A stretch of DNA of 64,000 nucleotides from Minwuia thermotolerans (GTDB lineage: Bacteria > Pseudomonadota > Alphaproteobacteria > Minwuiales > Minwuiaceae). Both the position numbers and the translations under genes were made by a program. Positions 37,209 through 44,819 of this stretch are shown here, one piece after another (position 1 is the first letter of the stretch; each line of letters starts with the position of its first letter). Under the pieces are notes generated by a model. The model did not search any database. It saw only the letters and a list, made by a program, of their open reading frames with translations, and was not told the origin of the DNA. The stretch is taken from assembly GCF_002924445.1 (NCBI RefSeq), contig NZ_PIGG01000064.1, forward strand, positions 124,001 through 188,000, written 5' to 3'.

Positions 37209-38153
37209 ATGACAACATTGGTAGTATTGTACCGGCTGCTGTTGATAGTGGCAGTTGCAGCTATGGGGCCGGGCATGGCGCGGGCCGCTGACATCGCCGA
37301 TGCGCGGTCCCTGACCTACTGGTTGTCGGGGCCGGACCCGGCACTGGTCGCGGCCAGCGGGTTCGACCTGGCGATCGTCGACTATTCCCGCGACGGCAGC
37401 GGCGCCCGGGCGCTGGCGCCCGAGGACGTGGCCCTGATGAAGCGCAAGCCCGATGGCGGCCGGCGCATCGTGCTCGCCTATCTTTCGATCGGGGAGGCCG
37501 AGGACTACCGCTACTACTGGAAGCGGGCATGGTCGCGGAATCCGCCGCTCTGGCTGGAGGCGGAGAACCCCGACTGGGCCGGCAACTACAAGGTCCGGTT
37601 CTGGGATGAGGACTGGCAGCGCCTCATCTTCGGCGGACCCGAGGCCTATCTCGACCGGATCATCGACGCCGGCTTCGACGGGGTCTACCTCGATATTGTC
37701 GACGCCTACTGGTACTTCCAGGAAAAGGGCCGGAAGAACGCCGAAGCGGAAATGGTCGCCTTTGTCCGCGCTCTGGCCCGGCATGCCCGCAGCCGCGAGC
37801 CCGGCTTTCTGATCGTGCCCCAGAACGCCGAGGATCTGCTGGCCAACGAGGCCTATCGCCGGACCATTGATGCCCAGGCCAAGGAGGATCTGTTCTTCGG
37901 TCTGGACGGTCCCGACACGCCAAACGCCCGGGAATCCTTCGACTGGGCGAAGAAGCACCTGGACATGGCGCGCGCCGCCGGCAAGCCGGTCCTGCTGGTC
38001 GAATATCCCGAAACCGCCGCCAATATCGCACGGGTCTACGAAAAGGGCCGGGCCGCCGGCTATCTGCCCTATGCGACGGTCCGGCCGCTGGACAGGATGA
38101 CGGTCAACGCCGGCTTCGACCCGCCCGTCCCCGATCTGCTGTTGCGGGACTGA
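37209..38153 (+). CDS. secreted glycoside hydrolase-like protein (GH114/TM1410 family)
   Basis: A 314-residue protein with an N-terminal signal peptide (about residues 1-27, AMGPGMARA cleavage). The body is a TIM-barrel of the MJ1477/TM1410 group, related to endo-alpha-1,4-polygalactosaminidase. Conserved acidic positions are YLDIVDAYWYF and DLAIVDYS, which could supply catalytic Asp/Glu. The family is reported to act on galactosaminogalactan-type or unknown polysaccharides; substrate here is unknown. The gene is divergent from the Hpt gene and convergent with the regulator at 38163. Confidence 0.8.
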   Translation: MTTLVVLYRLLLIVAVAAMGPGMARAADIADARSLTYWLSGPDPALVAASGFDLAIVDYSRDGSGARALAPEDVALMKRKPDGGRRIVLAYLSIGEAEDYRYYWKRAWSRNPPLWLEAENPDWAGNYKVRFWDEDWQRLIFGGPEAYLDRIIDAGFDGVYLDIVDAYWYFQEKGRKNAEAEMVAFVRALARHARSREPGFLIVPQNAEDLLANEAYRRTIDAQAKEDLFFGLDGPDTPNARESFDWAKKHLDMARAAGKPVLLVEYPETAANIARVYEKGRAAGYLPYATVRPLDRMTVNAGFDPPVPDLLLRD

Positions 38154-38162
38154 GAGCCGGGT

Positions 38163-39071
38163 TCACCCGGCGTCCTGCTCGGCGCGGTAGGCGTCGGCCT
38201 CGGCGATCAGCCAGTCCCGGAACGCCGCCACCTTGGGCTGTTCGGCCACCCGCGGGACATGCACCAGGTAATAGGCGAAGTCGGACGCCAGGGTGATCGA
38301 AAACGGCCGGACGAGACGGCCCGCCAGCAGGTCGGCATAGGCCAGTGCGTGGCGCGCCATCGCAACGCCCAGGCCCTCGGCGGCGGCCTGCAGCAGCATG
38401 GCCGAGTTGTCGAAGGTGGGACCGCGCTTCGGGTCGACACCGCTGACTCCGGCCGCCGCCAGCCATTCCGTCCAGCCCACGGGGTAGTCGTCGTGCAGCA
38501 GCACGTGTCCCGCCAGGTCCTGGGGACGGCGCAGGGGCTTGTCGCCGTTGAGCAGGCCGGGACTGCAGACCGGAAAGACCGCGTCGTCGAACAGCCGGTA
38601 GACCGTCAAGCCGGGATACTGGCCCCAGCCCGAACGGATGCCGATGTCGAAGGGTTCGACATCCAGGTCGACCATCCGCTCTTCGGTCGACAGCAGTACG
38701 TCGATGTCGGGGTAAAGGGTCCGGAAGTGCGACAGGCGGGGCACCAGCCATTTGGAGGCGAAGGAGGGCATGCAGGTGATGCGCAGCTCCGAGCCGCCGT
38801 CGCTGGCCGACAGGCGCTGGGTCGTCGATTCCAGCAGGTCGAGCGCGTCCCGCACGCCCGGCAGCAGCATCTGCCCGGCCTCCGTCATCAGAATCTCGCG
38901 GTTGCGGCGCTTGAACAGTTTCAGCCCGAACCAGTCCTCCAGTCCCTTGACCTGATGGCTGATCGCCGCGGGGGTCACGTTCAGCTCTTCGGATGCCCTC
39001 GTGAAACTTAAATGACGGGCCGCGGCCTCGAAGGCGCGAATTGCGTTAAGCGGCGGTAAACGGCGGGCCAT
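38163..39071 (-). CDS. GcvA-like LysR family transcriptional regulator
   Basis: A 302-residue LysR-type regulator with the GcvA-type N-terminus: PPLNAIRAFEAAARHLSFTR, then ELNVTPAAISHQVKGLEDWFG. The effector domain fills the rest (about residues 95-300). The ATG at 39071 (MARRLPPLN) fits the family start; an upstream ATG at 39104 adds eleven residues that family members do not have. It is divergent from the DUF1127-osmC pair, with a palindromic site between them, which is consistent with regulation of that pair and of itself. Confidence 0.9.
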   Translation of the reverse strand: MARRLPPLNAIRAFEAAARHLSFTRASEELNVTPAAISHQVKGLEDWFGLKLFKRRNREILMTEAGQMLLPGVRDALDLLESTTQRLSASDGGSELRITCMPSFASKWLVPRLSHFRTLYPDIDVLLSTEERMVDLDVEPFDIGIRSGWGQYPGLTVYRLFDDAVFPVCSPGLLNGDKPLRRPQDLAGHVLLHDDYPVGWTEWLAAAGVSGVDPKRGPTFDNSAMLLQAAAEGLGVAMARHALAYADLLAGRLVRPFSITLASDFAYYLVHVPRVAEQPKVAAFRDWLIAEADAYRAEQDAG

Positions 39072-39092
39072 GGCGATTCTTCCGTAATAGAT

Positions 39093-39115
39093 TTTCTCAT
39101 ACATACCCTGAGAAA
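39093..39115. promoter_or_regulatory. palindromic LysR-type operator candidate
   Basis: TTTCTCA (39093-39099) and TGAGAAA (39109-39115) form a perfect 7-bp inverted repeat with a 9-base spacer, in the gap between the GcvA-like regulator and DUF1127. The shape and spacing fit LysR recognition sites (T-N11-A at the core). This is the best operator candidate in the window after the Fur-like box. Confidence 0.6.
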
Positions 39116-39198
39116 CTGTCGTTTGTCAGTACCCCTTGACGCCCCTAGATGAGCCCCTGCGCCGAAGACGTCGGCGCGACCTGACTGGAGTAGTTAAG

Positions 39199-39420
39199 AT
39201 GGCGAAGATCATTGAAACCGCTGGACCCGCCGTCCACCACAACCCCCTGAGCTCGCTGGTTGACGGCGTGCTGCGGCGTGGCAACACTCTCTCGCTCTGG
39301 CATCAGCGCCAGTCCGAGCGCTCGCAGCTCGCCAAGCTGGACGACCGTCTGCTGGCGGATGTCGGCATCGACCGCGAGGCGGCCTGGCGCGAAAGCCGCA
39401 AGCCCTTCTGGAGGCGTTGA
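39199..39420 (+). CDS. DUF1127 small basic protein
   Basis: 73 residues, starting at ATG 39199 with GGAG about 10 bases ahead. The C-terminal half carries the DUF1127 signature (WHQRQSERSQLAKLDDRLLADVGIDREAAWRESRKPFWRR). This arginine-rich helical module is found in small RNA- or protein-binding proteins such as YjiS; some relatives affect phosphate or stress physiology. The N-terminal 30 residues are variable. It is directly followed (5 bp) by osmC, whose ribosome-binding site lies within its last codons, so both are cotranscribed, and the divergent LysR-type regulator probably controls the pair. Confidence 0.82.
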   Translation: MAKIIETAGPAVHHNPLSSLVDGVLRRGNTLSLWHQRQSERSQLAKLDDRLLADVGIDREAAWRESRKPFWRR

Positions 39421-39424
39421 TCCG

Positions 39425-39898
39425 TTGAGTGCGAACGGACGGCACGACTATCGCATCGAACTGCGCTGGACGGGCGCGGCAGGCGGCTTCCGGTCCTACG
39501 AGGATTTTGATCGGACTCACCGTATCGCCGCGCCCGGAAAGCCGTCGCTGACGACGTCGTCCGATCCGGCCTTTCTGGGCGTTCCCGAGCTCTGGAACCC
39601 CGAGGACATGCTCGTCGCCGCCCTGTCGAGCTGTCACATGCTGAGCTATCTCGCCTGCTGCGCCCGCGCCCGCATCGAAGTTCTGGACTACAGCGACGAA
39701 GCGCGCGGCACGATGGTCGAGGACGGCAAGGGCGGCGGCCGCTTTACCGAAGTGGTGCTCGAGCCGCGGGTGGTCATCGCCGACGCGGTCAGGCTGGACC
39801 ACGCCAGGCGCCTGCACGGCACGGCCCACCGCGTGTGTTTCATCGCCAATTCCGTCAATTTCGACGTCATTCACAATCCCGAGGTCGTGGCGCGCTGA
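39425..39898 (+). CDS. OsmC family peroxiredoxin with a TTG start
   Basis: A 157-residue organic hydroperoxide reductase fold protein. The two catalytic cysteines are at Cys70 (ALSSCHML) and Cys138 (HRVCFIANSV), the OsmC pair for peroxide reduction and resolution. The start is taken as TTG at 39425, because GGAGGCG (39410-39416) lies 8 bases upstream within the end of DUF1127; later Met codons would remove part of the fold. It probably detoxifies organic hydroperoxides with thiols in the cytoplasm. Its closest family is the OsmC/YciN-like branch rather than Ohr. Confidence 0.85.
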   Translation: MSANGRHDYRIELRWTGAAGGFRSYEDFDRTHRIAAPGKPSLTTSSDPAFLGVPELWNPEDMLVAALSSCHMLSYLACCARARIEVLDYSDEARGTMVEDGKGGGRFTEVVLEPRVVIADAVRLDHARRLHGTAHRVCFIANSVNFDVIHNPEVVAR

Positions 39899-39950
39899 GC
39901 CGTGCGCGGCGCTATTGCTTTTTTGTGACCCCCCGTGGTAGCGGGATTAC

Positions 39951-40487
39951 ATGCTGAGCCGACGTCGATTCCTTGTCGCATCCACGGCGATGCTGGCGAT
40001 GCCGACGGCGGTTCACGCCGAAGTGCGTCTGCCGGCGCGCAACGCCGTGCGCGCCCTGGCCGGCCTCCCCGGTATTGACGGTCCCGCCCTGGCGGAGGCT
40101 GATATCGAGGACCGTCCGGTGCTGGTGACGTTCTGGGCGAGCTGGTGTCCGCCCTGCCGCAACGAATTCGCTCATTTCAACCGCATCCACGATCTCTATG
40201 CCGGCAAGGGGCTGCTGGTCGTCGGCGTGAACGTGCATGAAGACTTCGGCGGCCGGTCCAGCCCGGAGCAGCGCGCGCGCTTCATCGAACAGACCGCGCC
40301 GCGCTTCCGGCTGGTCGAGGGCGACGGGGAGACGCTCTCCACCTTCGGCGACGTCCGCGGCGTTCCGGCGGTCTTCCTCTTCGACCGCAATGGCGAGGTT
40401 ACTTACCTGTTCGTCGCCGAGGACGGCCCGTCCCAGACCCACGTCACCTATGGCGACCTGCGTCCCGCGCTTGAGCGGCTGTTCTGA
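39951..40487 (+). CDS. TlpA-like thioredoxin family protein, exported
   Basis: A 178-residue protein. It has a Tat-like N-terminus (SRRRFLVASTAMLAMPTAVHA, residues 3-23) and a thioredoxin-fold domain with the redox motif WCPPC (Cys66 and Cys69). TlpA/ResA-type proteins reduce disulfides in the periplasm, for example during cytochrome maturation. The last part (GVPAVFLFDRNGEV) shows the cis-Pro loop. The exact client is unknown. It follows osmC by 52 bp on the same strand, so a redox-defence context is plausible. Confidence 0.87.
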   Translation: MLSRRRFLVASTAMLAMPTAVHAEVRLPARNAVRALAGLPGIDGPALAEADIEDRPVLVTFWASWCPPCRNEFAHFNRIHDLYAGKGLLVVGVNVHEDFGGRSSPEQRARFIEQTAPRFRLVEGDGETLSTFGDVRGVPAVFLFDRNGEVTYLFVAEDGPSQTHVTYGDLRPALERLF

Positions 40488-40552
40488 CTCCACGCTTCCG
40501 ACTCGCGGCCTTGCCGGTATCATGAGGCGCTGAACGGCGGAGAGGGCGGGCC

Positions 40553-41170
40553 ATGCATCAGATCGCGATCATCGGCGCCGGCGGACACGCCCGGGAATGC
40601 CTGGAGACGGCGCGCGCCATGGGCCTGGAGGTCGTCTGCCTGTTCGACGACGACCGCATGCTGTGGGACACCGAAGTGCTGGGCGCGCCGGTCCGCACCG
40701 GTGGTCTCGATGCCGTGTCGGACCTGGACCGCAACACGGCGCTGGTCATCGGCGTGGGCGACAACGCCCGTCGCCGTGACATCGCCGGCCGCTTCGAAGG
40801 CCGCTCCTTCGCCACGCTGGTTCATCCCTTCGCCTGGGTTTCGCCCAGCGCCGAACTGGCCGAGGGCGCCGTCGTTCATCCCGGCGCGGTGGTGCAGGCG
40901 GAGGCGCGCATCGGCCGCCACGCGATCCTCAATACGTCCGCGAGCGCCAGTCATGGCGTCGTCATCGGCGACTTCGCCCACATCGCCGTCGGCGCGCGCC
41001 TCGCCGGTATTGTCACGGTGGGGCAGGGCGCACTTGTGGGCGCCGGCGTCGCCGCCCGGCCCGGCGCGCGGATCGGCGACTGGGCGACCGTCGGCGCGGG
41101 CGCCGCGGTCATCGGCGACGTGGCCGACGGCGTCACCGCCTACGGCGAGGGCCGCGCCCGGCCGCGCTGA
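40553..41170 (+). CDS. NeuD/PglD-type acetyltransferase (left-handed beta-helix)
   Basis: A 205-residue protein with an N-terminal NAD-like Rossmann fold (IAIIGAGGHARECLETA) and a C-terminal left-handed beta-helix of hexapeptide repeats (HPGAVVQAEARIGRHAILNTSASASHGVVIGDFAHIAVGARLAG). The Rossmann part binds the sugar substrate. Relatives O- or N-acetylate sialic acid or bacillosamine. No surrounding glycan synthesis genes are visible, so its substrate is open. It is monocistronic on the plus strand, after the thioredoxin gene. Confidence 0.87.
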   Translation: MHQIAIIGAGGHARECLETARAMGLEVVCLFDDDRMLWDTEVLGAPVRTGGLDAVSDLDRNTALVIGVGDNARRRDIAGRFEGRSFATLVHPFAWVSPSAELAEGAVVHPGAVVQAEARIGRHAILNTSASASHGVVIGDFAHIAVGARLAGIVTVGQGALVGAGVAARPGARIGDWATVGAGAAVIGDVADGVTAYGEGRARPR

Positions 41171-41182
41171 CGGCCCGGCCAG

Positions 41183-42109
41183 CTATTTGTTCAGGAAGTT
41201 CAGCGCCAGTCCCGGCCGGGCCCATTCCACCGCGGCCAGCCGGCCGGTCGAGCTCAGCGTGATGAAGGCCGTCTTCAGGTCCGCGCCGCCGAAACAGATG
41301 TTGGTCGTGATCTCGTCGGGCATGGGCACGTGGCTGACATGGCTGCCGTCGGGCGGCACGACCGTGATGCCGCCATTGTGGATGGTCGCCACGCAGACAT
41401 TGCCGGCGCTGTCGACGGCGAGCGAGTCGAGGAGCTGGTGGCCGGGCAGCCCGACCAGCAGCCGGCCCTGGGCCCCGCGCACGGGACGTCGGCCGCCGGC
41501 GATCTCCCCGGGACCGCTCAGCGTGTAGGCCCAGACGCGGCCGGTGTGGGTCTCCGCCACATAGAGTTCGTCCTCGTTGGGCGACAGCCCGACCCCGTTC
41601 GGTCCGTCGGAGGGAAAGATCGCCTCCACGATCTTCGATCCGTCGGGCAGGGCGTAGTAGACCCCCGTGGTGTCCCGTTCGCGCTTGCGCATCTTGCCGT
41701 GATCGGTGAACCAGAAGCCGCCGGCCTTGTCGAAGACGATGTCGTTCGGTCCCTTCAGCGCCACGCCGCCGCAATGGGTGTAGAGCACCTCGACTTCGCC
41801 GGTCTCGATGTCGATGCGCTCGATCCGGCCGCCGGAATAGTCGTCCGGCTGATCCAGGGGAATGATGCGGCCGTCGCGTTCGAAGATGCGGAAGCCGCCA
41901 TTGTTGCAGACATAGCACTTGCCGTCGGGGCCCATCGCGGCGCCGTTGGGGCCGCCGCCCGGTTCCGCGACGACGGTCGTCGAACCGTCCGGGTGGCAGC
42001 GGGTCAGCCGGCCGGCGGCGATCTCCACGACCAGCACGTCGCCGTCGGGCAGGGCGATGGGGCCTTCGGGGAACCGCAGTCCCTCGGTGACGATACGGAT
42101 CTCTGACAT
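41183..42109 (-). CDS. SMP-30/gluconolactonase family protein
   Basis: A 308-residue six-bladed beta-propeller with a calcium-dependent lactonase or hydrolase site. Family motifs: FPEGPIALPDGDVLV at the N-terminus (metal Glu), GGPNGAAMGPDG, LKGPNDIVFDKAGGFWFTD (Asn and Asp of the metal site), and VCVATIHNGGI. It may open sugar or other lactones. The ATG at 42109 (MSEIRIVTEGL) is chosen; upstream residues do not match the family. It is divergent from the large decayed-EAL gene and convergent with the acetyltransferase gene. Confidence 0.88.
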   Translation of the reverse strand: MSEIRIVTEGLRFPEGPIALPDGDVLVVEIAAGRLTRCHPDGSTTVVAEPGGGPNGAAMGPDGKCYVCNNGGFRIFERDGRIIPLDQPDDYSGGRIERIDIETGEVEVLYTHCGGVALKGPNDIVFDKAGGFWFTDHGKMRKRERDTTGVYYALPDGSKIVEAIFPSDGPNGVGLSPNEDELYVAETHTGRVWAYTLSGPGEIAGGRRPVRGAQGRLLVGLPGHQLLDSLAVDSAGNVCVATIHNGGITVVPPDGSHVSHVPMPDEITTNICFGGADLKTAFITLSSTGRLAAVEWARPGLALNFLNK

Positions 42110-42198
42110 GTCGTTCCGGCCTCCCCTCCGGTTAACGGATCGTACAATGTTACCGCCCCAGTATCGTGGCGGACGCAATACCGGTACAGGTCGGCAGG

Positions 42199-43761
42199 AT
42201 GAATGCAAACCCCCATGTTCGGCTGGGCAAACCCTCGGTCACGTTGAAGCTCTCCGCCGAGGACCATATCCGCGAGCTCTCGGGCGAGGTGGAGGCGCTG
42301 TTCGGCGCGTCGGCAGTGGAACTCTGGCGCAAGCCACTCCGCCGAGCCTTTCAGGCCCCGGTCGCCGAAGCCATGGCGCGGGTGGCGCTGGGCATCCGCC
42401 AGGGCGGCGACGAGCCGCAGGTCTGTGGCGACGGCCATGGCGGCGAGTACATGCTGGTCGGCCGGCCCGCGGGCCGCGAGGAGCCGGGCGGTGTGGTGCT
42501 TTTCGTCTACCGTCTTTCGGGCGATGCCGAGTGGTGGGAACACGATGCGGCGGCGGCGCGTCCGGACGGGCAGGCCGACCGCGACGGCTTCCTTGACGAA
42601 GCGGCGCTGACGCTGAAGGACGGCGACGGGTCCGTCACCATGTTCTCGGTCCACGGCGGGCTGGACGCGGAAGCCGACGGGCGCATGAGCCGCGTCGTGG
42701 AGGATCACGCCCGGCGCAGCGGCGCGCGGCGCACCGCGCGCCTCGACAACGCCCTCTACGGCATCCTCCACGGCCGCGACGCCGACGCCGAGAAGATGCT
42801 TCACGAGATTTCGGGTGCGGCGCTGGACGCCGGCCTGGTGAAGGATCGGGACGTCTTCTCCGCCGAACAGATCGAGGCGGATGGCGCCGATCTCGCCGCC
42901 GACGCCGTGCGTGCGACCCTCAGCCATGGCGCGCGCGGCCTTCGCGGCCGCATTGCCTCAGGCTTCCGGCGCTTCGGGCTCGGCCGCCGGTACGACGAGG
43001 CCCGCTCGGAGACGGCGGCGCTGGCGAATGCCGTGCGCCAGGCGATCAAGGCCGGGACGATGGCGGTCGAGACCCGGCCGATTCTCAGTCTCAAAAGGCA
43101 GGCGGTGGCGATCCGTCAGGTGCGGGCGCATCCGCTGGTCGATGGCCGTCCGGTCGACAGCGACGTTCTGCTCACGCTCGGCGGTGACAATGCCCTCGCA
43201 AGGGAGCTGGAACTGGCCGTGATCGGACAGGCGCTGGCGCAGCATCGCGACTGGAAGCTGTGGCGCGGCGTTTCATTGAGAGTAATGGCGTCGGTTCGCG
43301 CCGAAACGCTGCGCGAGCCGGACATGCAGATGGCGATCGGCAGGCTGATCGGCCGCGCCGAGGTCTCGCCGGGACGGCTGATCCTGCGTCCCGAGGCGCC
43401 GCTCGGCGGCACGCTTGCCGGCAAGGGCGATGTCTTCCTGGACAGTCCTTCGGCCCACGCATGGCGGATCTCGGTACCCGATTTCTACGCCTTCCTGAAG
43501 GGCGAGGTCGCTCTCGACAGCGCCGGACTCGCGCCTTCGGAGCCCTCGGCCTATATCGAGGTCGCCGCCGACCGGCTGAAGGGATTGATCGGACAGAAGG
43601 ACGGACGCTTCCTGGTGCGTACCCTGCTGAAGACCTGGCGCGATCAGGGCACGGAGATCATCGCCACCTCGGTCGATCATCACGACCAGTTCGCCATGCT
43701 GGAGGATCTGGAGGTCCGTTACGCCAAGGGTGCCCGCATTGGCGACTGGACGTCAAATTGA
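42199..43761 (+). CDS. protein of unknown function with a decayed EAL-like C-terminal domain
   Basis: 520 residues without signal or membrane segment. The N-terminal 280 residues are not recognised. From about residue 285 (AIKAGTMAVETRPILSLKR) to the end, the layout follows an EAL domain: a matching beta-strand, WRGVSLRVMASVRAETLREPDMQMAIGRL, GRLILRPEAPLGG in place of the LEITE strand, FLDSPSAHAWRISVPDF in place of the DDFG loop, and EIIATSVDHHDQFAMLEDLEVRYAKG in place of AEGVET and the QG end. None of the EAL catalytic acids is kept. It is probably a non-catalytic sensor or scaffold. Start: ATG 42199, with a GTG at 42166 as alternative. Confidence 0.75.
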   Translation: MNANPHVRLGKPSVTLKLSAEDHIRELSGEVEALFGASAVELWRKPLRRAFQAPVAEAMARVALGIRQGGDEPQVCGDGHGGEYMLVGRPAGREEPGGVVLFVYRLSGDAEWWEHDAAAARPDGQADRDGFLDEAALTLKDGDGSVTMFSVHGGLDAEADGRMSRVVEDHARRSGARRTARLDNALYGILHGRDADAEKMLHEISGAALDAGLVKDRDVFSAEQIEADGADLAADAVRATLSHGARGLRGRIASGFRRFGLGRRYDEARSETAALANAVRQAIKAGTMAVETRPILSLKRQAVAIRQVRAHPLVDGRPVDSDVLLTLGGDNALARELELAVIGQALAQHRDWKLWRGVSLRVMASVRAETLREPDMQMAIGRLIGRAEVSPGRLILRPEAPLGGTLAGKGDVFLDSPSAHAWRISVPDFYAFLKGEVALDSAGLAPSEPSAYIEVAADRLKGLIGQKDGRFLVRTLLKTWRDQGTEIIATSVDHHDQFAMLEDLEVRYAKGARIGDWTSN

Positions 43762-43798
43762 CTTGAAGTCGCCGCCGGACCGTGGTCAACGGTCGGAC

Positions 43799-44011
43799 AT
43801 GAGCGACGACACGCCAGCCATCCCTTCGCCCTGCATCTCGGTCTGCAAGCTGAACCCCGGGCGCGACTACTGCCTCGGCTGCTACCGCAGCCGTGCAGAG
43901 ATCGCCGAATGGCGCAAGGTCGACGATGACCGCCGCCGCGAAATCCTGGAAAGCGCCGGCGCTCGCCGGGTCGAGATCGTCAGCCGCTCGATTTCCGCGC
44001 CGCGTCGATGA
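43799..44011 (+). CDS. DUF1289 small cysteine-rich protein
   Basis: A 70-residue DUF1289 protein: SPCISVCKLNPGRDYCLGCYRSRAEIAEW, with four cysteines in the spacing CxxxC...CxxC. It may bind zinc or an iron-sulfur cluster; function is not known. The start is the ATG at 43799. It begins 37 bp after the decayed-EAL gene and may share its transcript. Its last 32 bp overlap the 3' end of the convergent DsbA-like gene. Confidence 0.85.
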   Translation: MSDDTPAIPSPCISVCKLNPGRDYCLGCYRSRAEIAEWRKVDDDRRREILESAGARRVEIVSRSISAPRR

Positions 44012-44726
44012 ACTGACGGAACTGCTCGGGGCTGATGGCCCCGGGCACCACCTCCGTGCCGATGACGAATCCGGGCGTGCCGCGGATGCCCAGCAACTGC
44101 GCCAGTTCGTAGTTGGCGGAAATCTCGGCCTCGGTCGTGGAACTGAACATCTGCCGCTTGAGCTCTGCTGTATCGAGGCCCAGATCGCCGGCGATCGACA
44201 TGATCTTCGCTTCGGTCAGCCCGCCGCGGGTCTGCATCAGGGCCAGGTGCATGTCGCGGTAGCGGCCCTGGGCCGCCGCGGCGATGCCGGCACGGGCCGC
44301 CAGTACCGAATCGTCACCCAGCACCGGGAACTCTTTGAACACCAGGCGGACATTGCCGTCGCGCTCGACCTCGTCGAACAGCGTCGGCATCACCCGCTTG
44401 CAGTAGCCGCAGCGGTAGTCGAAGAACTCCACGATGGTGACGTCGCCCTCCGGATTGCCGGCGACGAAGCGCCCCGTCGGATCGTCCAGCCGGTCGGCGT
44501 GGGCGATGATCATGCGGCGCGTCCGTTCGGCCTGCGCCATCTCCTCGCGCTCCTGCATCTTCTGCAGGGCTTCCACGATCACCTGCGGATGTTCGATCAG
44601 GTATTCGCGGACGATGGTTTCGATCTCGGCCCGGCTCAGGCCGGCGGCAGGATCGGAATCCTCCGCCTCTGACGTGAAGGGCAGGACGAGGCACAGCGCG
44701 AGCGCCGCGCAGAGGGATCGCAACAT
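43980..44726 (-). CDS. DsbA family thiol oxidoreductase/isomerase
   Basis: A 248-residue secreted protein with a signal peptide (residues 1-20), a helical N-terminal segment (SRAEIETIVREYLIEHPQVIVEALQKMQ) like the oligomerisation helices of ScsC- or Com1-type proteins, and a thioredoxin fold with CGYC (Cys106, Cys109). The cis-Pro loop is IRGTPGFVIG. It probably forms or shuffles disulfides in the periplasm. The ATG at 44726 begins the signal peptide; upstream residues do not fit. It overlaps DUF1289 tail-to-tail. Confidence 0.88.
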   Translation of the reverse strand: MLRSLCAALALCLVLPFTSEAEDSDPAAGLSRAEIETIVREYLIEHPQVIVEALQKMQEREEMAQAERTRRMIIAHADRLDDPTGRFVAGNPEGDVTIVEFFDYRCGYCKRVMPTLFDEVERDGNVRLVFKEFPVLGDDSVLAARAGIAAAAQGRYRDMHLALMQTRGGLTEAKIMSIAGDLGLDTAELKRQMFSSTTEAEISANYELAQLLGIRGTPGFVIGTEVVPGAISPEQFRQFIDAARKSSG

Positions 44727-44819
44727 GTAAGGCTCCTTGAATGCAGCACCCTCAATGCCCGAGCGCCGGGGCCCGGACAAGGCACATGGGCGTGAAACCG
44801 GTTGTCGGGGACCCGCGCG

